DNA of 64,000 bases from Sphingomonas lacusdianchii (lineage in GTDB: Bacteria > Pseudomonadota > Alphaproteobacteria > Sphingomonadales > Sphingomonadaceae): NCBI RefSeq assembly GCF_022664395.1, contig NZ_JAKRET010000008.1, positions 124,001 through 188,000 of the forward strand, written 5' to 3'. Shown here one piece after another: positions 37,046 to 45,971 of this stretch. The translations under genes and the position numbers were made by a program. The notes beneath the pieces were generated by a model. That model worked only from the letters and a program-made list of their open reading frames with translations. It was not told the DNA's origin and ran no database searches. Every line of letters begins with the position of its first letter. The stretch's first letter is position 1.

Positions 37046-38098
37046 ATGGCGGACGCAAAGCGGGTGGCATTCGGGACGCTGGACGGCGCTCCCGCCGAGG
37101 CGATCGAACTTGATGCCGGCAAGCTGTCGGCGCGCATCCTGCCGTTCGGGGCGACGTTGCAATCGCTGTGCGGGCCCGACCGTGATGGGGCGGTGGCCGA
37201 TATCGTGCTGGGGTTCGACGACGTCCAATCCTATCGCGACCGGCCGTCCTGGTTCGGGGTGACGGTCGGGCGCTATGCCAACCGGATCGCGGGTGGGCGG
37301 TTCAGCCTCGACGGGCAGAGCTACACGCTCGAAACGAACAATGCGCCCAACCATCTGCACGGCGGATCGGACGGGTTCGATCAGCGGCTGTGGGACGTGG
37401 CGGAGATCGGCAGCGATGCCGACGCGGCATGGGTGCGCCTGACACTGACCAGCCCCGATGGCGATGCCGGCTATCCAGGGACGGTGGAGGCAGGCGCGAC
37501 CTATCGCCTGACTAATGACGCGCTGACCATCGAATATGACGCTACGACCGATGCGCCGACGATCGTCAATCTGACCAACCATGCCTTTTTCGACCTGAGC
37601 GGGCGTGGCGAGGCGCTACGCCATCTGCTGACGATCGAGGCGGATGCAATTCTGCCGGTCGATGCGACGTCGATCCCGACGGGGGAGCAGCGCGCGGTGG
37701 CGGGGACGCCGTTCGATTTCCGCACCCCCCATGCGATCGGCGAGCGGGTGCGCGACGGGCGCGACGACCAGATCGCGATCGGGCGCGGCTACGACCATAA
37801 TTTCATCGTGCGTGGAGAGCCGGGGACACTGCGTCCGGCGGCGGTGCTGGCCGACCCGCAGTCGGGCCGGACGATGACGCTGTCGATCACGGCACCGGGG
37901 CTGCAACTCTATTCGGGCAATTTCCTTGGCGGGGCGGAGCCGGGCAAGGGTGGACGGCTATACCGACAGGGCGATGCCGTGTGTCTGGAGCCGCAAGCCT
38001 ATCCCGACACGCCGAACCGGCCGGAATTTCCCTCCGCCCGGCTCGATCCGGGGCAAGCGTGGAACAGCATTATACGATTTGCGTTCTCCGTGGGTTGA
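37046..38098 (+). CDS. galM: Aldose 1-epimerase (mutarotase)
   Basis: Interconverts alpha and beta anomers of hexoses, here probably galactose, glucose or xylose set free by the upstream GH35 and GH31 enzymes. 350 residues from ATG 37046, with GGAGAG six bases upstream. Catalytic histidines are in NNAPNHLHGGSDGF and VNLTNHAFFDLSG; the catalytic glutamate is in CLEPQAYPDTPNRPEF. VGRYANRIAGGRF is also typical. No signal peptide, so cytosolic. It shares orientation with GH31 but is separated by a hairpin repeat. Confidence 0.95.
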   Translation: MADAKRVAFGTLDGAPAEAIELDAGKLSARILPFGATLQSLCGPDRDGAVADIVLGFDDVQSYRDRPSWFGVTVGRYANRIAGGRFSLDGQSYTLETNNAPNHLHGGSDGFDQRLWDVAEIGSDADAAWVRLTLTSPDGDAGYPGTVEAGATYRLTNDALTIEYDATTDAPTIVNLTNHAFFDLSGRGEALRHLLTIEADAILPVDATSIPTGEQRAVAGTPFDFRTPHAIGERVRDGRDDQIAIGRGYDHNFIVRGEPGTLRPAAVLADPQSGRTMTLSITAPGLQLYSGNFLGGAEPGKGGRLYRQGDAVCLEPQAYPDTPNRPEFPSARLDPGQAWNSIIRFAFSVG

Positions 38099-38188
38099 AT
38101 GTTTGTGCCGCACCGCGACGAACCTTTGTTGCGCGGCGCACAAGCGCGCTTGACGAAAACGTTTGCGTTTGCGAACGACCTTAATCCT

Positions 38189-38572
38189 ATGAAGCACCCC
38201 CTTCTCCTCGCCGCCACCGCTGCGGCCTTCGCCCTTTCGGCCTGCGGTCAGTCGCAGCCGGAGCAGCTCGACACGCGCGCGCCCGATCCGCTGGCATCGC
38301 AGCTCGCCAACCGTGCCCCGGTGGAACTGCCCCCGCCCGTCAAGGCGAGCGTGACGTTCCGCTGCAAGGACAACAGCCTCGTCTATGTCGACTTCTTCGA
38401 AGGCGACACGCAGGCGAATTTCCGGACGAAGCAGGGCGAGATGCCCGTCCGTCTGAAGGCCGAGGAAAAGGGCAAGCCGCTTACCGCCGAGGGCGGGTAC
38501 AGCCTGACCGGCACCCCGAAGTCGATCACCCTGACCCAGCCGGGCAAGGGCGCGCAGGCCTGCAACGCCTGA
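38189..38572 (+). CDS. MliC-like lipoprotein
   Basis: A 127-residue lipoprotein: hydrophobic leader (MKHPLLLAATAAAFALSAC) with lipobox LSAC, then a Pro-rich linker and a domain of about 75 residues, VTFRCKDNSLVYVDFFEG to GKGAQACNA, with two cysteines. Size, the paired cysteines and the GYSLTG strand resemble MliC/C-type lysozyme inhibitor domains; this match is moderate. After Lgt processing it would sit in the envelope. ATG 38189 is chosen because it directly precedes the signal. A strong hairpin terminator follows. Confidence 0.65.
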   Translation: MKHPLLLAATAAAFALSACGQSQPEQLDTRAPDPLASQLANRAPVELPPPVKASVTFRCKDNSLVYVDFFEGDTQANFRTKQGEMPVRLKAEEKGKPLTAEGGYSLTGTPKSITLTQPGKGAQACNA

Positions 38573-38625
38573 TCCGATTACCGATGGCGGCTCCCTTCCG
38601 GGCCGTCGTCGTGACATGTGCCTGA

Positions 38626-38657
38626 CGGCCGGCGGAGCGATCCGCCGGCCGTTTTCT
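38626..38657 (+). terminator. Rho-independent terminator after the MliC-like gene
   Basis: An 11-bp stem, CGGCCGGCGGA (38626-38636) and TCCGCCGGCCG (38641-38651), with a GCGA tetraloop followed by TTTTCTT. Confidence 0.88.
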
Positions 38658-38718
38658 TGTGGGGGTGCACCGCGCGCGATCAGCTTTGTGGTCTTCGTCC
38701 ACCCCGTGCCGCGCCGAC

Positions 38719-38801
38719 CGTCATCCCAGCGAAGGCTGGGATCTCCGGGTGATAGCGCGGGGCAGGCGCCGCGCGAGGCCCCAGCCTTCGCTGGGGCGAC
38801 G
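38719..38801. repeat. Hairpin repeat, family C copy 5
   Basis: CGTCATCCCAGCGAAGGCTGG (38719) pairs with CCCCAGCCTTCGCTGGGGCG (about 38779-38798). It lies between two convergent genes. The internal GATAGCGCGGGGCAGGCGCC is shared with the diverged copy at 25225. Confidence 0.88.
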
Positions 38802-38842
38802 TTTCGTTGCGACGGGGTGTAAGGCGCCGGCCGACGCTATCC

Positions 38843-39778
38843 TCAATATTTCACCCGCGTTGCGCGCAGCTTGTACCGCTTGAGCGCATCCTGCACGCTG
38901 CCGGTGCCGGCAAGGTGCCCCGCGCCGACCGCGACGAAGACGGTGCCGGGGCGCTTCATCCGTTCCTCGATCCACTTGGCCCAGCGGGCGTTGCGGTCGG
39001 TCAGCAGAACGCGGCGCAGTTCGGGCGAGACGGTCATGTCCTCGTTCATCGTCGCGGCGAGCGCGGCGGGATCGCCCTTTGCCCATTGGTCGACCATCTT
39101 GTCGATCTGTTCGCCCGCGGTCGGCAGTTCCTTGATCGTTTCGCTAAGAAACGTGACCTGCGCGGCGTCGGACAGGGTGTCGAAGAAGCCGAATTGCTGT
39201 TCGAGCGTCTCGAGCCCGGTGATCGGCTTGCCCGCGACCTTGGCCGCCTGCGAAATCGTCTGTTCGGCGCCGCTTTGCGGGTCATAGCCCTGCTTCTGCA
39301 GCATCACCAGCGTCAGCGTCGAGGCGGCGAACCACGGGTCGAGCTGTTCGAGCGCCCCCGCCGGCAGCCCGGCATCGGCGACCGCCTTGGCATAGGCGTC
39401 GCGTTCGGCGGCGGGGAGTTTTTCGCTCAGCTTCGGGCCGGTCACGTTGACCGCCGACTTCATCACCGCCGCCTGCGCCTGTTCGGGGGTTGGCATCGGG
39501 ATTTCGAGCACGACCTCGTTCGATTTGTCGAAAGCGGTCTTCACCGCCTCGTCGAACCACGACAGGCCGGGTTTCAGGACGTGGATCGTCCCGAACAGAT
39601 AGATGGTCGTGTCCTTGTCCTTGACGACCCACAGCGCCGGATCGGCTTCGCGCGGAGTCGCGGCGGCGGTGTCCGCGGCGGGGGTTTCGGCAACCGGGGC
39701 CGGTGCGGTCTGCGCCATGGCGGGCAGGGCGGTCATCAGGCTGAACGCGGCGCCGAAGCGCAGCAGGATCGAGGACAT
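38843..39778 (-). CDS. TraB/GumN family protein
   Basis: Exported protein of 311 residues from ATG 39778 (GTG 39790 also in frame); signal peptide MSSILLRFGAAFSLMTALPA. TraB/GumN signatures are YLFGTIHVLKPGLSWFD near residue 62, KPITGLETLEQQFGFFD mid-protein, and VFVAVGAGHLAGTGSVQDAL near the end. These conserved GTIH, GLE and GxGHL motifs are thought to form a metal-dependent, protease-like (ChaN/EreA-type fold) site. The bacterial role is unknown. It is divergent from mfd. Confidence 0.88.
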   Translation of the reverse strand: MSSILLRFGAAFSLMTALPAMAQTAPAPVAETPAADTAAATPREADPALWVVKDKDTTIYLFGTIHVLKPGLSWFDEAVKTAFDKSNEVVLEIPMPTPEQAQAAVMKSAVNVTGPKLSEKLPAAERDAYAKAVADAGLPAGALEQLDPWFAASTLTLVMLQKQGYDPQSGAEQTISQAAKVAGKPITGLETLEQQFGFFDTLSDAAQVTFLSETIKELPTAGEQIDKMVDQWAKGDPAALAATMNEDMTVSPELRRVLLTDRNARWAKWIEERMKRPGTVFVAVGAGHLAGTGSVQDALKRYKLRATRVKY

Positions 39779-39925
39779 CGGCGTCTCCACAGGGCCGGCG
39801 GACCGGCGGTGGCGCCTGCATAGCAGCGGCGTTCGCCATGCGACAGGCCGCAGGAACGGACGCGACCGACGCTTCGTTCAACGTTCCTGTCCGCCCGATA
39901 TCAGGGCCTTGCCGGGAACTCCGCT

Positions 39926-42900
39926 ATGCCGAACACCACCGCCGCCCCCGATCGTCCTGACCGGGGGGAGCATGCGATCGGGCCGATCGCGGCACGTCTG
40001 GCGGTGGAGCTCAGCAAACGCCCGATACTGTTCGTGGCGAGCGACGAGACGCGCGCCGCAGCGATCGCGGCGGCATTGGCCGCGTTCGCGCCGGGGGCGG
40101 ATGTCGTGCACCTGCCCGCCAGCGACGCGCTGCCCGGGGACGATGCGCCCGCTTCGCCCGGCAATGCCGGCGCGCGCGTCGCGGCGCTCCGGTGGTTGCG
40201 GATGGCGTCGGCGACCAAGCGGCGCGTCGCCTGCATCACCGCACCCGAGGCGACGGCGCTGCGCATCGCGACGCCCGAGGATTTCGATGCCGCGCCGCCG
40301 GTGCTGCGGATCGGCGACGCGATCGACATGGCCGACTTCGCCGAACGCGCGGTCGAGCTGGGCTATGTGGTCGACGACCGGGTCGACGAACCGGGCGAGG
40401 TCGCGGTACGCGGCGGCGTGGTCGATATCTTCCCCGCCGATGCGATCTGCCCGATCCGGGTGATGGTGACCGATGGCGCGATCACCACGATCCGCAGCTA
40501 TGATCCCGTGACGCAGCGCGGCGACGCCGATCTGGGCGAGGTGACGATCGGTCGCGCCGCAGAGCCGGTGACGACCAAGGGCGTTTCGCTGCTCGATCAT
40601 CTGCCGGGTGCAGCGGTGGCGATGGACCCCGACGCCGAGCGGCGGCGGGCCCGGTTCCTCGATCTGGCAGAGGATGCGACGCGGCGGCGGCGACGCGATG
40701 CGGCGACGCTGGTCGATCGGCAGGCTTGGGAGGATCTGCTCAAGGCACGCGACCGGATCGACTTGCCGGAGGACGCCGCGCCGCCGCCGCGCTTCGTCAC
40801 CCACCGGGCGCCGGCCCGCGCGTTCGGCAAGTTCGCGCGCGAGATACTCGACGGCGGGCGGCTGGTACTGGCGGGCAGTCCGCGCGACCTGCGGTTCCTG
40901 CGCAAGCGGCTGGCGACGCTCGGCCGGACCGAGCCGGTGACGATCGAGGCGTGGGACGAGGCGGTGCGCGCCGAACCCGGAACGGCGATGCTGCTGACCG
41001 CGCCGATCGATCGCGGTTTCGTGGCGGACGGGGTGACGGTGGTCACCGGCGGCGACCTGCTGGGCGGACGGGCGCGTGGCGACGAGCTGGCGGCTGCGAG
41101 CGCCAATCCGCTGTTCGCTGAAGCGGGCGAGCTGCGGGTGGGCGACGTGATCGTGCATGAGGAGTTCGGCATCGGCCGCATCGTCGGGCTGGAGCAGTTG
41201 CCGGGCGAAGAGGCCGGCGACGCGATCGTGCTGGAATATGCGAAGGGTGCGCGGCGGCTGGTGCCGGTGACGGAGGCCGACCGCATCTGGCGCTATGGCG
41301 CGGATGGCGATGCGGTGACGCTCGACGCGCTCGACGGATCGAGCTGGCAGAAGCGTCGCGGCGCGATCGACGCGGCGATCGCCGAAAGCGCGCGCGAACT
41401 GGCGGCGATCGCGGCGGCACGCGATGCGATCGAGGTGGCGCCGATCGAGGCCGATATCGCCGCCTATGAACGGTTCGCGGCGGGATTTCCGTTCACCGAG
41501 ACCCCCGATCAGGCGCGCGCCATTGCCGCTGCCCGCGCCGATCTGGCGGCGGGGCGGCCGATGGACCGGCTGGTGATCGGCGATGTCGGCTATGGCAAGA
41601 CCGAGGTCGCGTTGCGTGCGGCCGCGATCGTCGCGCTGGCGGGGCGGCAGGTTGCCATCGCCGCGCCGACCACGGTGCTGGTGCGCCAGCATGTCGAAAC
41701 CTTCCGTCGCCGGTTCGAAGGGACGGGAATCGAGGTCGCCGGGCTCTCGCGCCTGTCCGATGCGGCGGAGAAGAAGCGGGTCAAGGCGGGGCTGGCCGAC
41801 GGATCGATCGGCGTGGTCATCGGAACGCAGGCGGTGGCGGGCAAGGGTGTCGAGTATCGTGACCTTGCGCTGGTGGTGATCGACGAGGAGCAGCGCTTTG
41901 GCGCGAAGGACAAGGCGAAGCTGCGCGAGCTGTCCGACCATGTCATGACGCTGTCGGCGACGCCGATCCCGCGCACGCTGCAAAGCGCGCTGATCGGGTT
42001 GCAGCAACTCTCGGTTCTCGCCACACCGCCGGCGCTGCGCCAGCCGATCCGCACCGCGGTGACCGAATTCGACGAGGTGACGGTGCGCACCGCATTGCTG
42101 CGCGAACGGACGCGCGGCGGGCAGAGCTTCGTCGTCGTGCCGCGGATCGAGGATATTGCACCGCTCGAGGCACGGCTGCGCAAGCTCGCGCCCGAACTGA
42201 CGCTGACCGTCGCGCATGGCAAGATGCCGGCGGCGGAGATCGACGCGGCGATGGTCGGCTTCGCCCATGGCGAGGGCGACGTGCTGCTCGCGACCAACAT
42301 CATCGAGGCGGGGCTGGACGTGCCGCGCGCCAATACGATGATCGTCCATCATGCCGACCGGTTCGGCCTGTCGCAGCTGCACCAGTTGCGCGGGCGGGTC
42401 GGGCGCGGCGGGCGGCGCGGGCAGATATTGCTGCTGACCGATCCCGACCATGCGATCGCCGAGGCGACGCTGAAGCGGCTGCGGACGTTGCAGGCGTTCG
42501 ACCGGCTGGGCGCGGGCTTCGCGATCAGCGCGCGCGACCTCGACCTGCGCGGCGCGGGCGATCTGGTGGGGGAGGCGCAGGCCGGCCATATGAAGCTAAT
42601 CGGCATCGACCTGTACCAGTATCTGCTCGGTCGCGCGCTGCGCGCGGCGCGGGGCGAGGTGGTCGACCGGGTGGTGCCCGAACTGCATCTGGGCATTGCC
42701 GGGCGGTTGCCCGAGACGTGGATCCCGGAAACCGAGGTGCGCCTGGTCCTCTACGGCCGTCTGGCACGAATCGAGGAGGAGGGCGTGCTCGAAGCGTTCG
42801 AGGAGGAACTGGAGGATCGATTCGGCGCCTTGCCCGAAGAAGCGCAGTTGCTGATCGATCTGGCGCGGATCCGGTTGCTGGCGCAGGCGGCGGCGGTGGC

Positions 42901-43075
42901 CAAGGTCGATGCCGGGCCGGCGGCGATCGCGCTGACGCCGCAGGGCAGTAGCGCGTTGCCCGATGTCGACGGGCTGACCGAGAAGAACGGGCGCTGGATC
43001 GTGCCGGCGCGAATCGACGATGCCGGCGAGCGGTTGGCGAAGGTGCGCGACGTGCTGGAGACGGTGGCCGCCTGA
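39926..43075 (+). CDS. mfd: Transcription-repair coupling factor Mfd (short form)
   Basis: Superfamily 2 translocase that removes stalled RNA polymerase and recruits UvrA. 1049 residues, about 100 shorter than E. coli Mfd. UvrB-like N-terminal part includes EVAVRGGVVDIFPADAICPI; the RNA-polymerase-interacting domain is VGDVIVHEEFGIGRIVGLEQ. Motor motifs: Walker A GDVGYGKTEVALRA, DEEQ box VVIDEEQRFGAKDKAK, LSATPIPRTLQSALIG, and motif VI LHQLRGRVGRGGRRGQ. The C-terminal D7 domain begins about WIPETEVRLVLYGRLARIEE. The N-terminal CxPYDRxSP-like block is diverged (LPGDDAPASPGNAG), so a second, canonical Mfd elsewhere in the genome is possible. Confidence 0.82.
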   Translation: MPNTTAAPDRPDRGEHAIGPIAARLAVELSKRPILFVASDETRAAAIAAALAAFAPGADVVHLPASDALPGDDAPASPGNAGARVAALRWLRMASATKRRVACITAPEATALRIATPEDFDAAPPVLRIGDAIDMADFAERAVELGYVVDDRVDEPGEVAVRGGVVDIFPADAICPIRVMVTDGAITTIRSYDPVTQRGDADLGEVTIGRAAEPVTTKGVSLLDHLPGAAVAMDPDAERRRARFLDLAEDATRRRRRDAATLVDRQAWEDLLKARDRIDLPEDAAPPPRFVTHRAPARAFGKFAREILDGGRLVLAGSPRDLRFLRKRLATLGRTEPVTIEAWDEAVRAEPGTAMLLTAPIDRGFVADGVTVVTGGDLLGGRARGDELAAASANPLFAEAGELRVGDVIVHEEFGIGRIVGLEQLPGEEAGDAIVLEYAKGARRLVPVTEADRIWRYGADGDAVTLDALDGSSWQKRRGAIDAAIAESARELAAIAAARDAIEVAPIEADIAAYERFAAGFPFTETPDQARAIAAARADLAAGRPMDRLVIGDVGYGKTEVALRAAAIVALAGRQVAIAAPTTVLVRQHVETFRRRFEGTGIEVAGLSRLSDAAEKKRVKAGLADGSIGVVIGTQAVAGKGVEYRDLALVVIDEEQRFGAKDKAKLRELSDHVMTLSATPIPRTLQSALIGLQQLSVLATPPALRQPIRTAVTEFDEVTVRTALLRERTRGGQSFVVVPRIEDIAPLEARLRKLAPELTLTVAHGKMPAAEIDAAMVGFAHGEGDVLLATNIIEAGLDVPRANTMIVHHADRFGLSQLHQLRGRVGRGGRRGQILLLTDPDHAIAEATLKRLRTLQAFDRLGAGFAISARDLDLRGAGDLVGEAQAGHMKLIGIDLYQYLLGRALRAARGEVVDRVVPELHLGIAGRLPETWIPETEVRLVLYGRLARIEEEGVLEAFEEELEDRFGALPEEAQLLIDLARIRLLAQAAAVAKVDAGPAAIALTPQGSSALPDVDGLTEKNGRWIVPARIDDAGERLAKVRDVLETVAA

Positions 43076-43116
43076 AACCGCTGGCGTCGGCCCCGTTCCT
43101 GTCGGATGTTGCGGGG

Positions 43117-43878
43117 ATGAAAACGGTCTTCATCACCGGCGGCGGGTCGGGCATCGGGCGGGCGGTGGCGCAGTTGTTCGCCGCGCGCGGCTGGCGGATC
43201 GGGCTGGCGGATTTGAATGCGGCCGGGCTGGCGGAGACGGCGGCGTCGCTGCCCGGCGGCGCGGCGACCTTCGTGTTCGACGTGACCGACCGCGTCGCAT
43301 GGGATGCGCCGCTTGGGCGTTTTGCCGGGGACGGGGGGATCGACGCGCTGTTCAACAATGCCGGTATCGCGGCAGGTGGCGTCTTTGCCGACATGACGCC
43401 CGCCGCGATCGAACGGACCATCGCCGTCAACCTGACCGGGGTGATCCATGGTGCCCATGCGGCGCACGGCTTTCTGAAGGCGAGCGGGGGGTGCCTGCTG
43501 AACACCGCGTCGGCGGCGGGGATTTACGGGACGGCGGGCGCGGCGGTCTATTCGGCGACCAAGTTCGGGGTGCGCGGGCTGACCGAAGCGCTCGACGGCG
43601 AATGGGCGGCGGACGGCATTCGCGTGCGCTCGCTGATGCCGGGGTTCATCGACACGCCGCTGCTCGACGCCTCGCTGGCCGGAAGCAATCTCAACGTTCG
43701 GCAACAGGTGCGCGCGGCGGGGCTGGAGTTCACGCCCGTCGAGGTGGTGGCGCAGGCGGCATGGGATGCGGTCCATGGCGACGCCGTCCACACGCCGGTC
43801 GGCCCGACCGCCAAGCGAATGCGCTTCGCCGCACGGTGGATGCCCGGGAAGCTGCGGCAGCAGATGCGGCGGCGGTAA
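43117..43878 (+). CDS. Short-chain dehydrogenase/reductase
   Basis: Classical SDR oxidoreductase, 253 residues. Cofactor loop FITGGGSGIGRAVAQ at residues 5-19, NNAG at about 89-92, catalytic Ser in NTASAAGIYG and Tyr-Lys in VYSATKFGVRGLTEAL. The Asp at the end of beta-2 (LADLN) favours NAD over NADP. The C-terminal tail is basic. The substrate is unknown. It follows mfd by about 40 bases and may be co-transcribed. Confidence 0.9.
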   Translation: MKTVFITGGGSGIGRAVAQLFAARGWRIGLADLNAAGLAETAASLPGGAATFVFDVTDRVAWDAPLGRFAGDGGIDALFNNAGIAAGGVFADMTPAAIERTIAVNLTGVIHGAHAAHGFLKASGGCLLNTASAAGIYGTAGAAVYSATKFGVRGLTEALDGEWAADGIRVRSLMPGFIDTPLLDASLAGSNLNVRQQVRAAGLEFTPVEVVAQAAWDAVHGDAVHTPVGPTAKRMRFAARWMPGKLRQQMRRR

Positions 43879-43913
43879 TTTCCAACCGTTCGAAGTTACG
43901 TTGCGGCGTTCGC

Positions 43914-44201
43914 CTACTCCACCAGCGCGTCGATCGCCTGCGCCATGTCGATATCGCGGTCGGACAGCCCGCCCGCGTCATGCGTGGTCAGCAGAATGTC
44001 GACGCGGTTGTAGACGTTCGACCATTCGGGATGGTGATCAGCCTTTTCGGCGAGCAACGCGACCTGCGTCATGAACGCGAACGCCTGCGAGAAATTGTCG
44101 AAGGTGAAGCTGCGCACGATCGCGTCGCGACCCGCATCATGGTCCCAGTCGGGCAGGCCATCCAGCGCATCGGCGCGTTCGGCTTGGCTCAGCGGTTCCA
44201 T
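43914..44201 (-). CDS. phhB: Pterin-4a-carbinolamine dehydratase
   Basis: Recycles the pterin cofactor after aromatic amino-acid hydroxylation. 95 residues from ATG 44201, with GGAGGGAC just upstream. The PCD motif [20 protein letters not shown] carries the two conserved histidines, followed by [19 protein letters not shown]. Length is normal. No phenylalanine hydroxylase is nearby. It is convergent with the SDR and divergent from the zincin gene. Confidence 0.93.
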   Translation of the reverse strand: MEPLSQAERADALDGLPDWDHDAGRDAIVRSFTFDNFSQAFAFMTQVALLAEKADHHPEWSNVYNRVDILLTTHDAGGLSDRDIDMAQAIDALVE

Positions 44202-44246
44202 CGTCCCTCCCTTGTCTCCTGATGGCGAAGGCCTATTGCTTGGGCC

Positions 44247-44642
44247 ATGTCCGATCAAGCGCGAACCGCCCCGAGTGCCGCCGAGATGGAAATGCTCGCG
44301 CGCGCGGCGCTCGCCCGCATTCCCGAACCGTTCGCCAGCCACCTGTCCGACATCGTCCTGCTGGTCGAGGAATTCGCCGATGACGAGACGCTGGCGGCGA
44401 TGGAGATGGAGCCGTACGAGCTGACCGGCCTGTATCATGGCAGCCCGATCGGCGAGAAATCGATGTTCGACGGGATGCGGCTGCCCGATCGCATCCATCT
44501 GTATCGCCAGCCGCTGCTCGCCGAATGGTGCGAGACCGGCGTCGATCTGGGCGACCTGATCCTGCATGTCGTGGTGCATGAGGTCGGCCATCATTTCGGC
44601 CTGTCCGACGACGATATGCATGCGCTGGAAGCGGCGGATTGA
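44247..44642 (+). CDS. Zincin-like metallopeptidase (DUF1025/MPN-type)
   Basis: A 131-residue protein with a complete HExxHxxGxxD motif, [16 protein letters not shown], near the C-terminus. The preceding sheet segment [20 protein letters not shown] and [10 protein letters not shown] match the small metallopeptidase family found in many alphaproteobacteria and actinobacteria. It has no signal peptide. The physiological substrate is unknown. It overlaps the ccmA TTG start (TTGA), suggesting coupling with ccmAB. Confidence 0.9.
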   Translation: MSDQARTAPSAAEMEMLARAALARIPEPFASHLSDIVLLVEEFADDETLAAMEMEPYELTGLYHGSPIGEKSMFDGMRLPDRIHLYRQPLLAEWCETGVDLGDLILHVVVHEVGHHFGLSDDDMHALEAAD

Positions 44643-45205
44643 GCCTGCTGACGTTCGATCGGGTGAGCGGCGCGCGGGGACGGCGGACGCTGTTCGCCGA
44701 CCTGTCGTTCGATCTGGGGACCGGTGACGCGCTGCTGGTGCAGGGGCCGAACGGGGTCGGCAAGTCGACGCTGGTGCGGATCGCCGCCGGGCTGCTGCCA
44801 CCCGTCGACGGCAGCGTCACCCGCGGCGGGGCGGTGGCGCTGCTGAGCGAGGCGGCGGCGCTCGACCCGCAATTGCCGCTAACGAAGGCGCTGGGATTCT
44901 GGGCCGGGCTGGATGGCGCACGCGACCGGGTGGATGCGGCGCTGGCGGCGATGGGAATCGGATCGCTGGCCGAAGTGCCGGTGCGCATGTTGTCGACCGG
45001 GCAGCGCCGTCGCGCGGCGATCGCACGCGTGGTGGCGGCCGACGCCCCGATCTGGTTGCTCGACGAGCCGGCCAATGGCCTCGATGCGGCGTCGCTCGAA
45101 CGGCTGGAGGCGGCGATCGCCACACGGCGCGCCGGGGGCGGGGCGGTGCTAGTCGCCAGTCATGTGCCGGTCGCGCTGCCGGACGCCCGGGTGGTGACGT
45201 TGTGA
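44639..45205 (+). CDS. ccmA: Heme exporter ATP-binding protein CcmA
   Basis: ABC ATPase of the CcmAB(CD) complex, which releases holo-CcmE during cytochrome c maturation. 188 residues, a little short. Walker [17 protein letters not shown] at about 36-51, signature [15 protein letters not shown], Walker [16 protein letters not shown], and the switch His in VLVASHVP. The frame starts at TTG 44639, overlapping the preceding stop. ccmB follows with a 4-base GTGA overlap. ccmC, ccmE and ccmF are not in the window. Confidence 0.9.
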   Translation: MSLLTFDRVSGARGRRTLFADLSFDLGTGDALLVQGPNGVGKSTLVRIAAGLLPPVDGSVTRGGAVALLSEAAALDPQLPLTKALGFWAGLDGARDRVDAALAAMGIGSLAEVPVRMLSTGQRRRAAIARVVAADAPIWLLDEPANGLDAASLERLEAAIATRRAGGGAVLVASHVPVALPDARVVTL

Positions 45206-45837
45206 TCGCGCTCATCGTCCGTGAATTGCGGATCGCGTGGAGCGGGGGCGGGCTGCTGCTGCCGGTCGCGTTCTTCCTGCTGGTCGCGACGCTGTTTCCC
45301 TTCGCGATCGGACCGGATGCGGCGCTGCTCGCGCGGATCGGCGGCGGGGTGGCATGGGCGGCGGCGTTGCTGGCGGCGCTGCTGCCGATCGAGCGGCTGG
45401 TCGCGCCCGATGTCGATAGCGGGGTGGTCGATCAACTGGTCGTGCGCGGGTGGAGCGACAGCGGCATCGCGCTGGCCAAGACGATCGGCCACTGGCTGGG
45501 TTTTGCGCCGGCGGTGATGCTGGCGGCGGGGCTGTCGGCAGCGTTGCTGGGGATCGATGCGCCGACGCTGCTGCTGCTGGAGGCGGGGTTGCTGATCGGT
45601 ACGCCGGGGCTGGCGGCGCTGAGCGTCGCGACGGCGGCGCTGGTCGCGGGACTGCGCGGCGGGGGTGCGGTGGCGGGACTGGTGATGCTGCCGCTGGCGT
45701 TGCCGATCGTGATCTTCGGGGCGGGGGCGCTGGACGGGGGCGCGGGCGCGATGAAGCTGCTCGCGGCGACCAGCCTCTTGCTATGTGCCGGCGGACCGAT
45801 CGTGGCGGGAGCGGCGATGCGGATCGGGCGGAGCTAA
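45202..45837 (+). CDS. ccmB: Heme exporter membrane protein CcmB
   Basis: Membrane subunit partner of CcmA, 211 residues, six hydrophobic segments (e.g. LLLPVAFFLLVATLFPFAIG, VMLPLALPIVIFGAGAL). The start [17 protein letters not shown] and the DVDSGVVDQLVVRGWS loop are CcmB-typical. It starts at GTG 45202, overlapping the ccmA stop. The TAA stop (45835-45837) directly abuts a family A repeat. Confidence 0.92.
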   Translation: MIALIVRELRIAWSGGGLLLPVAFFLLVATLFPFAIGPDAALLARIGGGVAWAAALLAALLPIERLVAPDVDSGVVDQLVVRGWSDSGIALAKTIGHWLGFAPAVMLAAGLSAALLGIDAPTLLLLEAGLLIGTPGLAALSVATAALVAGLRGGGAVAGLVMLPLALPIVIFGAGALDGGAGAMKLLAATSLLLCAGGPIVAGAAMRIGRS

Positions 45838-45970
45838 AAATCCTCCCCGGCACGGGGATGGGGACCATGCGCAGCATGGTGGAGGGGGGTATCCGCGCAT
45901 GTTGCGCTTCGCGGCGATCCCCCTCCACCAGCCTGCGGCTGGTCCCCCTCCCCGCGGAGCGGGGAGGATT
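45838..45970. repeat. REP-like palindromic element, family A copy 5
   Basis: A 133-bp inverted repeat filling the gap between convergent ccmB and the methyltransferase. It begins on the base after the ccmB stop and ends one base before the other gene's TTA stop complement. The right inner arm, ACCAGCCTGCGGCTGGT, pairs with itself, whereas the left inner arm reads ACCATGCGCAGCATGGT, so the two halves come from different subtypes. Confidence 0.92.
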
Positions 45971-45971
45971 C

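Noticed and set aside
39878..42589. A 903-codon open frame antisense to mfd
   Set aside because: Same reason: low-complexity Arg/Gln composition opposite a clear Mfd protein.
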